Assembly: GCF_023091155.1 (NCBI RefSeq)
Contig: NZ_JAHWXK010000003.1
Coordinates: 124,001 to 188,000, forward strand
Direction: 5' to 3'
Source: Microbacterium sufflavum
GTDB taxonomy: Bacteria > Actinomycetota > Actinomycetes > Actinomycetales > Microbacteriaceae
Length of the DNA stretch: 64,000 bases
In this document: in pieces, positions 15,435-25,588 of the stretch
How positions within the stretch are numbered: position 1 is the stretch's first letter
How the letters are laid out: each line of letters begins with the position of its first letter
Program-made: the position numbers and the translations under genes
Notes under the pieces: model-generated
Seen by the model: only the letters and a program-made list of their open reading frames with translations
What the model was told of the DNA's origin: nothing
The model's database searches: none

Positions 15435-17186
15435 TCAGTCGAACTCCTCGATGCCCTGCAGACGCACCTGTTCGAGGTCGAGCCGGGCCGAGATGCGCCG
15501 CACCACCAGGTCGTCCACGGTCCCGGCGCTGCGCAGCCCGAGCAGCACCTCGCGCTTGCGGTCGAGCAGCGCGAGCTTGAGTCGCGTGTGCTCCTCGTGC
15601 CGGATGAGCGGAGAGCGCTGGGCCAGGTCGACGTCGGCCGAGGTCGCGATCATCTGCAGCACCGTGCCGTCGCTCGACTCGGGGTCGACCGCGCCGCCGA
15701 CGCCGCCGTCGGCTTCCGGCTCCCCGCCGATGCCCAGGGGGTCGGGCTCGCCGAGCATGTCGTCCAGCGCCTCGGCCTCCGCGTCGATCAGGGCCTGCTC
15801 CCGCGCCAGGGTCCGGGCGTTCGCGAACTCCAGGTTGCGATACCCCTCGGCCCGCACGTGATCGCGCACCTCCGCGCCGACGCCGTGCTCGGCGGCCAGG
15901 TCGTCCAGCGCGGCCAGAGCGGCGCCGGAGATCGCGCGCTCCGCGAGCTCGAACTCCTCGGCCTCCGCGTGGTCGACCGGGAACCGCGCCCAGCGCACCA
16001 GGGCGGGCAGCATGGGGGCCTGCGCGAGCAGACTGAGCAGGATCACCCCGGCCGTCACGAGCACGATCTCGTCGCGGCCGGCGATCGCGCCGCCCTCGGT
16101 CACGGTCGTGGGCACCGACAGGGCGATCGCGAGCGACACGGCTCCGCGCATCCCCGCGACGGTGGACACGAGGCGCGCACGGGAGCGCGAGCCAGGGGCC
16201 GGGCGGGCGGACGGCCTGCCCTGGAACAGCACGTTGAGCAGCTGGAACAGGTAGCGCACGACCAGCAGCGTGGCCCACACCGCGAGCGTGATCAGCACCA
16301 GTCGCCCGATCACCGACGGCGGCACCTCGTGCACCACGTACTGCACCTCGAGCCCGATGAGCACGAACAGCGCGCCGTTGAGGAGGAACACGCCGAAGGG
16401 CCACGCCGCGTCCGCCTGGCGCCGCGACGCCGCGGTCGTCACGCGCGGCGACACCCAGGCCACGATGAGTCCGGCCACGACCACGGCCAGCACCCCCGAG
16501 GCGTGCACCATCTCGGCGACCAGGAACGCCGAGAACGGCACGAGCAGCAGCGTCACGTTGATGACGATGGTCGACGACATGCGACGCAGCAGCAGGTACG
16601 CGATCGCGGCGACCGCGACGCCCGCCGCGACCCCGCCGACGTACGACACCAGCACGTCCCACGTGACCGAGAGCGGCGTGACCTGGCCGCCGAGCGCGAG
16701 CGACACCGCGATCGCATACAGGACGAGCGCGGTGCCGTCGTTCGTGAGGCTCTCCGCCTTCAGCTTCATGAACATGCGTCGCGGCAGCAGACGTCCGAGC
16801 GCGGCGACCGCGGTGGCATCGGGCGGGGCGACGGCGGCGCCCAGGATGAGCGCGACCTCCCACGGCATCCCGAACAGCACGCCGATGCCCGCGACCGCGA
16901 ACGCCGAGGCCACCACGAGCAGGGTGCTCATCGGCAGGATGTAGCGGAAGTCGCGGCGGATCGAGCGCAGCGACGTGGTGAGGCTCTCCCAGAACAGGAT
17001 CACGGGCAGGAACAGCAGCAGCACGGCCTCCGGCGGCAGCTGCACCTCGCGCAGCTCCGGCACGAAACCGAGCAGCAGTCCGAGCAGGACGAGGACGAGC
17101 GGGAGCGCGAGACGCACGCGCGGGGCGATCAGGGTTCCGACGAGGATCGTGAGTCCGAGCAGGACGGTGACTTCAAGGCCTTCCAT
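15435..17186 (-). CDS. Na+/H+ antiporter, CPA1 family
   Basis: A 583-residue membrane protein exchanging Na+ (or K+) for protons. About 12 helices span residues 1-420. The ion-binding region shows GAAVAPPDATAVAALG and the Asn-Asp pair in AESLTNDGTALVLY, followed by GMRGAVSLAIAL. The C-terminal tail of about 160 residues is hydrophilic and acidic, and probably a cytoplasmic regulatory domain. The ATG has a GGGAGG ribosome site. It lies 41 bp downstream of the ABC-F gene in the same direction and may be read through from it. Confidence 0.92.
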   Translation of the reverse strand: MEGLEVTVLLGLTILVGTLIAPRVRLALPLVLVLLGLLLGFVPELREVQLPPEAVLLLFLPVILFWESLTTSLRSIRRDFRYILPMSTLLVVASAFAVAGIGVLFGMPWEVALILGAAVAPPDATAVAALGRLLPRRMFMKLKAESLTNDGTALVLYAIAVSLALGGQVTPLSVTWDVLVSYVGGVAAGVAVAAIAYLLLRRMSSTIVINVTLLLVPFSAFLVAEMVHASGVLAVVVAGLIVAWVSPRVTTAASRRQADAAWPFGVFLLNGALFVLIGLEVQYVVHEVPPSVIGRLVLITLAVWATLLVVRYLFQLLNVLFQGRPSARPAPGSRSRARLVSTVAGMRGAVSLAIALSVPTTVTEGGAIAGRDEIVLVTAGVILLSLLAQAPMLPALVRWARFPVDHAEAEEFELAERAISGAALAALDDLAAEHGVGAEVRDHVRAEGYRNLEFANARTLAREQALIDAEAEALDDMLGEPDPLGIGGEPEADGGVGGAVDPESSDGTVLQMIATSADVDLAQRSPLIRHEEHTRLKLALLDRKREVLLGLRSAGTVDDLVVRRISARLDLEQVRLQGIEEFD

Positions 17187-17227
17187 CCCTACCTCCCAAC
17201 GCTATGGGGAGAAGGATATTCCTGGTC

Positions 17228-19051
<1,824 letters not shown>

Positions 19052-19096
19052 GTCCTCTCCAGGGTAGTCGCGGATCGCGGGCCGCCCGCCCTGTCG

Positions 19097-19837
19097 TCAG
19101 CGGGAGCCGAAGAGCTCCGGCAGCGCCGCGGTGAACACGTCGAAGTGGCTGTACCAGACGGTGTGCGCCGCGCCAGGGATGCTCCGCACGCGGACGCCCT
19201 CGTGCTCGAACCGGCGCGCGTCCTCGTCGGTGACCCACGCGCTGGGGTCGGCGCGGACGACGATCGAGCCCGGTGCGGCGCTCCAGTGCCCATCGGAGCC
19301 GCACGACACGGACGCGGCCGTCGCGGCATCGAACCGCTCGGCCGCGCGGGCCTCCGCCTCGGCATCGGCGACCGAATAGAACGGACGCGCGCGGCGCAGC
19401 TCGGTCGGCGACAGGCGTGCACGCCGGTCGTGTTCGTACTGCGACACCAGCGCCGCGCGATCCTGACCGCCCTGCAGGGTCAGCGCCGCGTCGACGTAGA
19501 CGGCGAGCGCCGGTTCGAGTCGCGGGGCGGCCGCGGCGAGGACCGTGGCACCGAAGGAGTGTCCCATCGCGGCGATCAGGGGCGGGCCGGGGGTGGCGGA
19601 CGGGGGCTCGAGGAGGCGCACCAGGGTCTCGACGACCGCGTCGGCCGCGCTCTCGATCGTGAGCTGCGGATCGCGCGGCGAGAGTCCGTGACCGGGGAGA
19701 TCGAGCGCGAGTACGCGGAAACCGCGCTCCGTCAGCGCGGGCACGACGCGGTGCCAGCTCTCGGCGGAGCCCATCATGCCGTGGAGGAGCACGACCGTGT
19801 GCTCGCCCGAACCGGCTTCGACGACGTTGAGAAGCAT
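19097..19837 (-). CDS. Alpha/beta-fold hydrolase
   Basis: A 246-residue hydrolase. The oxyanion segment is VVLLHGMMGSAESW, the nucleophile elbow is MGHSFGATV with Ser94, and His225 in GAAHTVWYS completes the triad. LDLPGHGLSPRD is typical of the family. Substrate unknown. It lies upstream of the ABC-F gene on the same strand with a 45-bp gap, and the two may be co-transcribed. TTTACT six bases upstream of the ATG is a weak leaderless-type -10. Confidence 0.88.
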   Translation of the reverse strand: MLLNVVEAGSGEHTVVLLHGMMGSAESWHRVVPALTERGFRVLALDLPGHGLSPRDPQLTIESAADAVVETLVRLLEPPSATPGPPLIAAMGHSFGATVLAAAAPRLEPALAVYVDAALTLQGGQDRAALVSQYEHDRRARLSPTELRRARPFYSVADAEAEARAAERFDAATAASVSCGSDGHWSAAPGSIVVRADPSAWVTDEDARRFEHEGVRVRSIPGAAHTVWYSHFDVFTAALPELFGSR

Positions 19838-19894
19838 CGCGTCAGTAAACCACGACCGTTACCTTTCCGTGACCTGACTTTCGTCCACACTCGT

Positions 19895-19910
19895 TCGATC
19901 CTTTGTTCGA
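19895..19910 (+). promoter_or_regulatory. Probable LexA (SOS) box upstream of the DUF222-HNH gene
   Basis: TCGATC-CTTT-GTTCGA matches the actinobacterial LexA operator TCGAAC-N4-GTTCGA at 11 of 12 fixed positions. It lies 29 bp upstream of the ATG at 19940. Related DUF222-HNH (13E12-family) genes in Mycobacterium are known LexA targets, which supports the assignment. Confidence 0.65.
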
Positions 19911-19939
19911 ATGTCGGTGGTCAGTGATGGAGTGAGGTC

Positions 19940-21247
19940 ATGACCGCGCTGCTCGACGCCACCGACTCCCAGCGGGCGATGCTCGCCGAGCTGGTCGCGG
20001 GCCTGGTCGCGGCGGAGCAGACGCTGAGCAGCATGCAGGCCGCCCGCGACGGCTTGCTGGCCCTGGCCGGGCGCCTCGCGGTCGACATCGCCCGGCAGGG
20101 GCGCCACCCCGACCACGGCGACCTGGCGATCCGCACGGTCGCCGCCGAGATCGGCGCGGCCCAGCGCGCGAGCGATCGCGCGGTCGAACGGCGCATGTCC
20201 GAGGCGTCCTGGCTGGTCGAGCGCTTCCCCGCGGTGTGGGAGGCGCAGGGCCGCGGGCTGATCAGCGCGGCGCACGCGCGCGCGATCCTCGACGCGGGCG
20301 CGCATCTCCACGACGCTTCCGAGCGGTCGGCCTTCGCCGACGACGCCGTAGCCCTCGCGCAGACCACCTCGCCCAACCGGCTGCGGCCGCTCGTGCGACG
20401 CCTCGCCGAACGCTTCCAGGAGCGCACGGTCACCGAACGGCACCGCGACGCCCGCGAGCAGCGGCGGGTCTGGGTGAAAGACGCAGGCGACGGGATGGCC
20501 GACCTGGGCATGCACGGACCGGCGGCACTCGTCCACGGCATGTTCGACCGGCTGTCGCAGATGGCTCACGCCGTACAGCAGGAGAACGCGCGCGCGGAGC
20601 GGGGCGCGACCGAGCCCTCCCCTGCCACACCCGACACCCGCACGGTCGACCAGCTGCGAGCCGACCTGCTCTCCGATCTGGTGCTGACTGGCACCCCGGC
20701 CGGCCACGACACGGCGGACGGTCTGCTGGGCGAGCTGCGGGCGCGCGTGGAGGTGACGGTGCCTGTGCTGACCCTTCTTCGTGACGATCACCCCACGGCG
20801 GTGGGCGCTCCGGCTGAGCTCGACGGTCAGACGCCGATCGATGCGGAGACCGCCCGACATCTGACCGGCGGCGCCGCGGGGTGGGACCGGGTGCTGACGC
20901 ATCCGATCAGCGGCGCGACGCTCGCGGTCGACCGCTACCGGCCGAGCGAGGAGCTCCGCCGGCACCTGCGAGCGCGCGACCAGCGCTGTCGTTTCCCCGG
21001 ATGCGGCCTCGCGGCGCGGAAGAGCGACCTCGACCACAGCCACGATGCGGCCCGCGGCGGGAAGACCGAGCACCGGAACCTGGCGACCCTCTGCCGCAGA
21101 CACCACACCCTCAAGCACCACTCCCCGTGGCAGGTGCGACAGCGGCCGGGCGGCCTTCTGGAGTGGACGAGTCCGACCGGACGGAGCTACCTCGACCGCC
21201 CGCCGCCTCGGCCATCGGTGGTGTTCGCGGAGGCGGCACCGTTCTGA
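19940..21247 (+). CDS. DUF222 protein with C-terminal HNH endonuclease domain
   Basis: A 435-residue member of the multi-copy actinobacterial DUF222-HNH family. DUF222 occupies about 1-300 (LISAAHARAILDAGAHL and TVTERHRDAREQRRVW). The HNH nuclease at about 350-410 shows CRFPGCGLAARKSDLDHSHD, with zinc-binding Cys pairs, then GGKTEHRNLATLCRRHHTLKH. The family's cellular role is not settled; DNA repair or selfish mobility have been suggested. A probable SOS box precedes the gene, so it should be induced by DNA damage. A GGAG/GAGG ribosome site lies before the ATG. The HNH residues all look intact. A 34-bp tandem repeat follows the stop. Confidence 0.9.
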   Translation: MTALLDATDSQRAMLAELVAGLVAAEQTLSSMQAARDGLLALAGRLAVDIARQGRHPDHGDLAIRTVAAEIGAAQRASDRAVERRMSEASWLVERFPAVWEAQGRGLISAAHARAILDAGAHLHDASERSAFADDAVALAQTTSPNRLRPLVRRLAERFQERTVTERHRDAREQRRVWVKDAGDGMADLGMHGPAALVHGMFDRLSQMAHAVQQENARAERGATEPSPATPDTRTVDQLRADLLSDLVLTGTPAGHDTADGLLGELRARVEVTVPVLTLLRDDHPTAVGAPAELDGQTPIDAETARHLTGGAAGWDRVLTHPISGATLAVDRYRPSEELRRHLRARDQRCRFPGCGLAARKSDLDHSHDAARGGKTEHRNLATLCRRHHTLKHHSPWQVRQRPGGLLEWTSPTGRSYLDRPPPRPSVVFAEAAPF

Positions 21248-21282
21248 GTCGCGATGCTGCGAGCGCATTGATGATGCCGGCG

Positions 21283-21384
21283 GGTGCGGCGAGCGGTGGG
21301 TGCAGCGAGTGCGGCAGGTGCGGCGAGCGGTGGGTGCAGCGAGTGCGGCAGGTGCGGCGAGCGGTGGGTGCAGCGAGTGCGGCG
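21283..21384. repeat. Three tandem copies of a 34-bp unit
   Basis: Copies begin at 21283, 21317 and 21351 and are identical except for the last base of the third (A to G). The unit starts GGTGCGGCGAGCGGTGGGTG and is built from shorter GTGCGGC/GTGCAGC blocks. The period is not a multiple of 3 and it lies between genes. It occupies a third of the 353-bp gap before the MFS gene. Confidence 0.95.
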
Positions 21385-21428
21385 AGCGCGGCAGGTACGG
21401 CGAGCGCGCCTCCCCCTAGAGTGGAAGC

Positions 21429-21494
21429 ATGTCGAGCCCCGAATCAGACAGGTCGGGGGCTGCCGGTCGCACCGCCAGCCCCGACACTCGCTGA
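21429..21494 (+). CDS. Possible 21-residue leader peptide ahead of the MFS exporter
   Basis: The ORF encodes MSSPESDRSGAAGRTASPDTR and a stop. Its ATG follows TAGAGT (21417-21422) by exactly six bases, the same geometry as the leaderless starts of real genes in this window. A hairpin-like pair, AGCCCCGA with TCGGGGGCT, lies within it (21435-21461). It ends 106 bp before the exporter. It may be a regulatory leader peptide, or a chance ORF at a genuine transcription start. Confidence 0.3.
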   Translation: MSSPESDRSGAAGRTASPDTR

Positions 21495-21600
21495 CTCGTC
21501 GCATCCGCCCCCGGGCGGGCGCTCCCCCGTCGCACCCGTCGCACCGGGCTGGCCGTGGTGACCAGAAGACCTCTTCTGCTCTCTCACCTCGGAGTCCTCG

Positions 21601-22884
21601 ATGCCTCTTGCCCTCTACTCCCTCGCCCTGACGGTGTTCGTCATGGGCACGTCCGAATTCATGCTCGCCGGGCTCCTCCCCGCGATCGCCGACGACCTCG
21701 CCATCCCCGTCGGATCAGCGGGATTGCTCACCTCCGCCTTCGCGATCGGAATGGTCGTGGGCGCCCCGGTGATGGCGGCCTTCGCGCGCGGATGGCCGCC
21801 TCGCCTCACCCTGCTCCTGTGCCTGCTCGCGTTCGGCGCGTGCCACGTGCTCGGCGCCCTCACCACGTCGTTCGAGGTCCTGCTCCTCACGCGGGTGGTG
21901 AGCGCGATCGCCAACGCCGGCTTCCTCGCCGTCGCCCTGCGCACCGCGACGTCGCTGGTGCCGCCCGGCCAGACCGGGCGCGCGGTCTCGGTGCTCCTGG
22001 CCGGCACCACCGTCGCCACGGTCGCGGGCGTTCCCGCGGGCACCGTGCTGGGCGCGGCCTGGGGGTGGCGCGCCACCTTCTGGGCGGTCGCGCTGCTCTG
22101 CGTGCCCGCCCTCCTCGGGATCGTCCGCGGCGTCCCTGCGCGCGTGATCGCTCCATACCGGCCAGAGTCCACATCCATACCCACACCAGCGCCCACACCC
22201 ACACCCACACCCGCGCCCGCGCCCGCGGCCACGCCCACACCCACACCCACACCCACACCAGCGCCCACACCCACGCCCGCGCCCGCGGCCGCGCCGACCC
22301 TGCGTGCCGAGCTGCGCGTCTTCGGCACCCGACCGGTCGCCATCGCTCTGGCGCTCGCGGCGCTGATCAACGGCGGCACGTTCGCCGCCTTCACGTTCCT
22401 CGCGCCGATCGTGACTGAGACCGCGCACCTGGCCGAGGGATGGGTGGCGATCACCCTGGTGCTCTTCGGCGTCGGGTCGTTCGTCGGTGTGACCGTCGCT
22501 GGGCGACTCTCCGACCGGCACCCCGGGCTGGTGGTCGGCATCGGCGGACCGCTGCTGCTCGCCGGCTGGACGGCGTTCGCGCTCCTCGCGATCCACCCCG
22601 CGGCTCTGCTCGCCGGCGTGCTCGTGCTGGGGGTGCTGTCGTTCGGGGTGGGCAGCACCCTGGTCACACGGGTGCTGTACGCCGCGACCGCGGCACCGAC
22701 CATGGCCGGCTCCGCCGCGACCGCAGCCCTGAACGTCGGAGCGGCCGCGGGCCCCGTGCTCGGAGCCGCGGCACTGGCGACCGGCACCGGACCTCTCGGA
22801 CCGGTCTGGGTCGCGGTCGCCCTCACCGGGATCGCCCTCACCCTCCTGCTCCTCACCCGCGCCTCCATGACGCGCACCTCGTGA
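21601..22884 (+). CDS. MFS exporter, Cmx/CmlR-like (putative chloramphenicol-type efflux)
   Basis: A 427-residue major facilitator with 12 predicted helices. The N-terminus (MGTSEFMLAGLLPAIADDL, then GLLTSAFAIGMVVGAP) closely resembles the DHA1 Cmx/CmlR chloramphenicol exporters, and LAGTTVATVAGVPAGT is motif C of drug:H+ antiporters. The central cytoplasmic loop contains an unusual run of only Pro, Thr and Ala (residues 194-232), so the protein is about 30 residues longer than typical members. The ribosome site GGAG lies 6 bp before the ATG. The true substrate is unknown; arabinose-type sugar efflux relatives share the fold. Confidence 0.85.
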   Translation: MPLALYSLALTVFVMGTSEFMLAGLLPAIADDLAIPVGSAGLLTSAFAIGMVVGAPVMAAFARGWPPRLTLLLCLLAFGACHVLGALTTSFEVLLLTRVVSAIANAGFLAVALRTATSLVPPGQTGRAVSVLLAGTTVATVAGVPAGTVLGAAWGWRATFWAVALLCVPALLGIVRGVPARVIAPYRPESTSIPTPAPTPTPTPAPAPAATPTPTPTPTPAPTPTPAPAAAPTLRAELRVFGTRPVAIALALAALINGGTFAAFTFLAPIVTETAHLAEGWVAITLVLFGVGSFVGVTVAGRLSDRHPGLVVGIGGPLLLAGWTAFALLAIHPAALLAGVLVLGVLSFGVGSTLVTRVLYAATAAPTMAGSAATAALNVGAAAGPVLGAAALATGTGPLGPVWVAVALTGIALTLLLLTRASMTRTS

Positions 22885-22914
22885 CGCGACCTCGTGATCG
22901 GCGCCGGTGCGCTG

Positions 22915-22952
22915 GCGTCACGGGCGCCGCGACCGACACAGCCCCGTGACGC
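22915..22952 (+). terminator. Terminator after the MFS exporter
   Basis: A perfect 10-bp stem (22915-22924 with 22943-22952) around an 18-nt loop, 30 bp after the stop codon. Confidence 0.6.
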
Positions 22953-22983
22953 AGGCGCCGGACAGACACGGGCCCCCATGCGG

Positions 22984-23019
22984 ACGAGCCGCCCGCCCCG
23001 GAAGGGACGGACGGCTCGT
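22984..23019 (-). terminator. Terminator after chvE
   Basis: An 8-bp stem ACGAGCCG/CGGCTCGT (22984-22991 with 23012-23019) with further GC-rich pairing inside. It lies 18 bp past the end of the leftward chvE gene and may work in both directions. Confidence 0.65.
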
Positions 23020-23036
23020 GCGCTGTGCGAATCGTG

Positions 23037-24155
23037 TTACTGGTACGACTTCACGATCTCGAGGAGGCTCGGCACGTTGGCGTACGCCTCGGCCGCGTTC
23101 TCCTTGGTCACGATGACCGGCGGGAGCAGGTAGGCCGGAACGACCTTCTTGCCGTTGTCGTACTGGTCGGTGTCGTTGACGTCGACCTCGTCGCCCTTCT
23201 GCAGCTGGCCGACCATCTTGATGGCCTGCTCCACGAGCAGCGTGGTGTCCTTGTTGATCGTGGAGTACTGGACGCCCTCCATGATCGACTTCACCGACTC
23301 GACCTCGGAGTCCTGACCGGTGACGACCGGGACGGGCTTGCCGGCTTGCTGCGCCGAGGTGATGATGGCGCGCGCGAGCGTGTCGTTCGGGGACAGGACG
23401 CCGTCGAGCGTCTCCGAGCCGTAGCTGGACGTGAGGATCGAGTCCATGCGGCGCTGGGCGTTCTCCGGCTTCCAGCCCTCGGTCGCCGTCTGGGAGATCT
23501 CGGTCTGCCCGGAGACGACGTTCAGCGTGCCGTCGTCGATCTTCGGCTGCAGCACCTCCATCGCGCCGTTGAAGAACACGGCGGAGTTGGCGTCGTCCGG
23601 CGAACCCGAGAACAGCTCGATGTTGTACGGCGCCTCGTGGCCCGCGCGCTCGGCGAGACCGTCGAGGAGCGCCTGACCCTGGAGCTTGCCGACCTCGAAG
23701 TTGTCGAACGCGACGTAGTAGTCCACCGCGTCGGTGTTCTCGATCAGGCGGTCGTACGCGATGACGGCGACACCGGCGTCGCGCGCGGCCTCGACCTGGG
23801 TGGTGAGCTGCTTACCGTCCTTCGCGCCGATGATGATCACCTTGGCACCGCCCGTGACGAGCGCCTGGATCTGGTTCTGCTGCTCGGCGACCGTGTTGCT
23901 GGCCGGCGCGTACTGCACGTCGGCCTTGAATCCCGCCTTCTCGAGACCGGTCTTGAACAGGTCACCGGCCAGGACCCAGTTCTCCGAGGTCTTGTCCGGG
24001 AGGGCGACACCGATCGTGGCGTCGGCGGCGAAGCCCTTCGTGGCCTCATCGCCGGAACCCGATCCCGTGTCACCGCCGCGCTCCGAGGAGCAGCCGGTGA
24101 GGGCGAATGCGCCCGCGACGACAAGCGCTGTCGCCGACAGAAGAATCTTCTTCAT
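23037..24155 (-). CDS. chvE: Multiple-sugar-binding lipoprotein of ABC transporter (ChvE type)
   Basis: A 372-residue periplasmic-binding-protein-like lipoprotein (lipobox ALTGC, Cys22). Strong ChvE-type matches are VAVIAYDRLI, VAFDNFEVGKLQGQ, NIELFSGSPDDANS, FFNGAMEVLQPKID, VVTGQDSEVESVKSI and KVVPAYLLPPVIVTKEN. ChvE proteins bind monosaccharides such as arabinose, galactose, glucose and xylose. The start at ATG 24155 is set by the signal peptide MKKILLSATALVVAG; the open frame extends further upstream without meaning. Unusually, the binding protein is the last gene of the mmsA-mmsB-chvE operon. Confidence 0.94.
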   Translation of the reverse strand: MKKILLSATALVVAGAFALTGCSSERGGDTGSGSGDEATKGFAADATIGVALPDKTSENWVLAGDLFKTGLEKAGFKADVQYAPASNTVAEQQNQIQALVTGGAKVIIIGAKDGKQLTTQVEAARDAGVAVIAYDRLIENTDAVDYYVAFDNFEVGKLQGQALLDGLAERAGHEAPYNIELFSGSPDDANSAVFFNGAMEVLQPKIDDGTLNVVSGQTEISQTATEGWKPENAQRRMDSILTSSYGSETLDGVLSPNDTLARAIITSAQQAGKPVPVVTGQDSEVESVKSIMEGVQYSTINKDTTLLVEQAIKMVGQLQKGDEVDVNDTDQYDNGKKVVPAYLLPPVIVTKENAAEAYANVPSLLEIVKSYQ

Positions 24156-24185
24156 GTGATCTCTTTCTCTGGTGTGTGCAGGTCT

Positions 24186-24208
24186 CGTCGCGCGTGCGCT
24201 GCGCGACG
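24186..24208 (-). terminator. Hairpin between mmsB and chvE
   Basis: An 8-bp stem CGTCGCGC/GCGCGACG (24186-24193 with 24201-24208) and 7-nt loop in the 59-bp gap. It is probably a processing or stabilising hairpin that sets the ratio of chvE to the transporter genes rather than a full terminator. Confidence 0.4.
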
Positions 24209-24214
24209 CGGCCC

Positions 24215-25588
24215 TTACTTTCCGCGCGTCTCCTCGACGGCGGGGGCTTCGTACTTCTGGCTGGTGGGGTAGTTCGTCTTCGTCGGATCGAAGGTGTCGG
24301 TGGCCGGGTCCTGCTTGCGGCCGAAGCGGCGCGTGAGGAAGCCGGTGATCGACGGGCGCCCCTGCTGCTTGTTCCACACGTCGATGCCGACCGCGAACAG
24401 CAGCACGAGGCCCTTGATCATCGACACGACGTCGGCGCCGGCGCCGAGCAGGGCGAGGCCGTTGTTGAGGAACGCCATCACGAGACCACCGATGATCGAC
24501 CCGATCACGGTGCCGATGCCGCCCGAGACGGCCGCACCGCCGATGAAGACCGAGGCGATCGCGTCGAGCTCCCAGCCGTTGCCATCCTGGGGACCGGACG
24601 CGGTCGCCCTCGCGACGTAGATCATGCCGGCCAGCGAGGCCAGGACCGACATGTTCATCATCACGAAGAAGTCGACCCAGCGGTCCTTCACGCCCGACAG
24701 GCGCGCCGCCTGCCGGTTGCCGCCGACCGCGTAGATGTGCCGGCCGAACACGGTGTTGTTCGTGATGAACGAGTACAGGATGACCAGGGCGAGCAGGATG
24801 ACGCCCGAGATCGGGAAGCTGGTGCCCTCACGTCCGGTGGCGAACAGCCAGCCCGCGATGAGGATGACCGCCGAGATCAGCACGACCTTGGTGACGCTGA
24901 CCCACAGCGGCGCCATGTCGGAGCCCATCTTGCGCTGCACGCGACGCGTACGGATCTCCCAGAACACGATCCACGCCACGCCGGCGAGCGCCAGCAGCAT
25001 GGTCGGGATGTTGAACGGCAGCGGCAGTGCGATCTCCGGCAGGTACCCCGCGCCGATGATCTTGAAGCCCTCCGGAACGGGCACGGACTGCGAGTCGCCG
25101 ACCCACTGGTTCGCCCCGCGGAAGAACAGCATGCCGGCCAGGGTCACGATGAACGCCGGCACTCCCACATAGGCGACCCAGAAGCCCTGCCAGGCTCCCA
25201 CGAGCACACCGACCCCCAGTCCCAGCAGGATGCCGAGCGGCCAGGGAAGGTTCCAGTCCTGCATCGCCTTCGCCACCACGATGCCCGTGAACGCGGCGAC
25301 CGAGCCGACCGAGAGGTCGATGTGCCCCATGATGATGACCATCACCATGCCGATCGCCAGGATCAGGATGTACGAGTACTGGTTGACGACGTTGATGAGG
25401 TTCCCGGACGACAGCGTGAGTCCGGTGCCCTTCACGATCCACGTCAGCACCTGGAAGACGACGAGGATGACGACGAGGCTGCCGAGGATGCCGAACTGGC
25501 GCAGCGTGGAGGTGCCGCCGCCGCCGAACATCTTCGTGATGTCCTTGAAGTGGAAGCCGCGCTTCGCGGTGGTCGAGTCGGTGGTCAT
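24215..25588 (-). CDS. mmsB: Multiple monosaccharide ABC transporter permease
   Basis: A 457-residue membrane protein of the RbsC/XylH/GguB type. It has about ten helices, with the conserved [20 protein letters not shown] and [19 protein letters not shown] regions typical of sugar permeases in this class. It exceeds the usual 330-400 residues because of long hydrophilic ends and a loop around 230-260. The ATG overlaps the mmsA stop by 4 nt (ATGA). It works with MmsA and ChvE to import monosaccharides. Confidence 0.93.
   Translation of the reverse strand: MTTDSTTAKRGFHFKDITKMFGGGGTSTLRQFGILGSLVVILVVFQVLTWIVKGTGLTLSSGNLINVVNQYSYILILAIGMVMVIIMGHIDLSVGSVAAFTGIVVAKAMQDWNLPWPLGILLGLGVGVLVGAWQGFWVAYVGVPAFIVTLAGMLFFRGANQWVGDSQSVPVPEGFKIIGAGYLPEIALPLPFNIPTMLLALAGVAWIVFWEIRTRRVQRKMGSDMAPLWVSVTKVVLISAVILIAGWLFATGREGTSFPISGVILLALVILYSFITNNTVFGRHIYAVGGNRQAARLSGVKDRWVDFFVMMNMSVLASLAGMIYVARATASGPQDGNGWELDAIASVFIGGAAVSGGIGTVIGSIIGGLVMAFLNNGLALLGAGADVVSMIKGLVLLFAVGIDVWNKQQGRPSITGFLTRRFGRKQDPATDTFDPTKTNYPTSQKYEAPAVEETRGK

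Noticed and set aside
19940..21247. HNH gene considered as a restriction enzyme or mobile intron nuclease
   Set aside because: No methyltransferase, intron structure or phage genes nearby; DUF222 defines a separate family.
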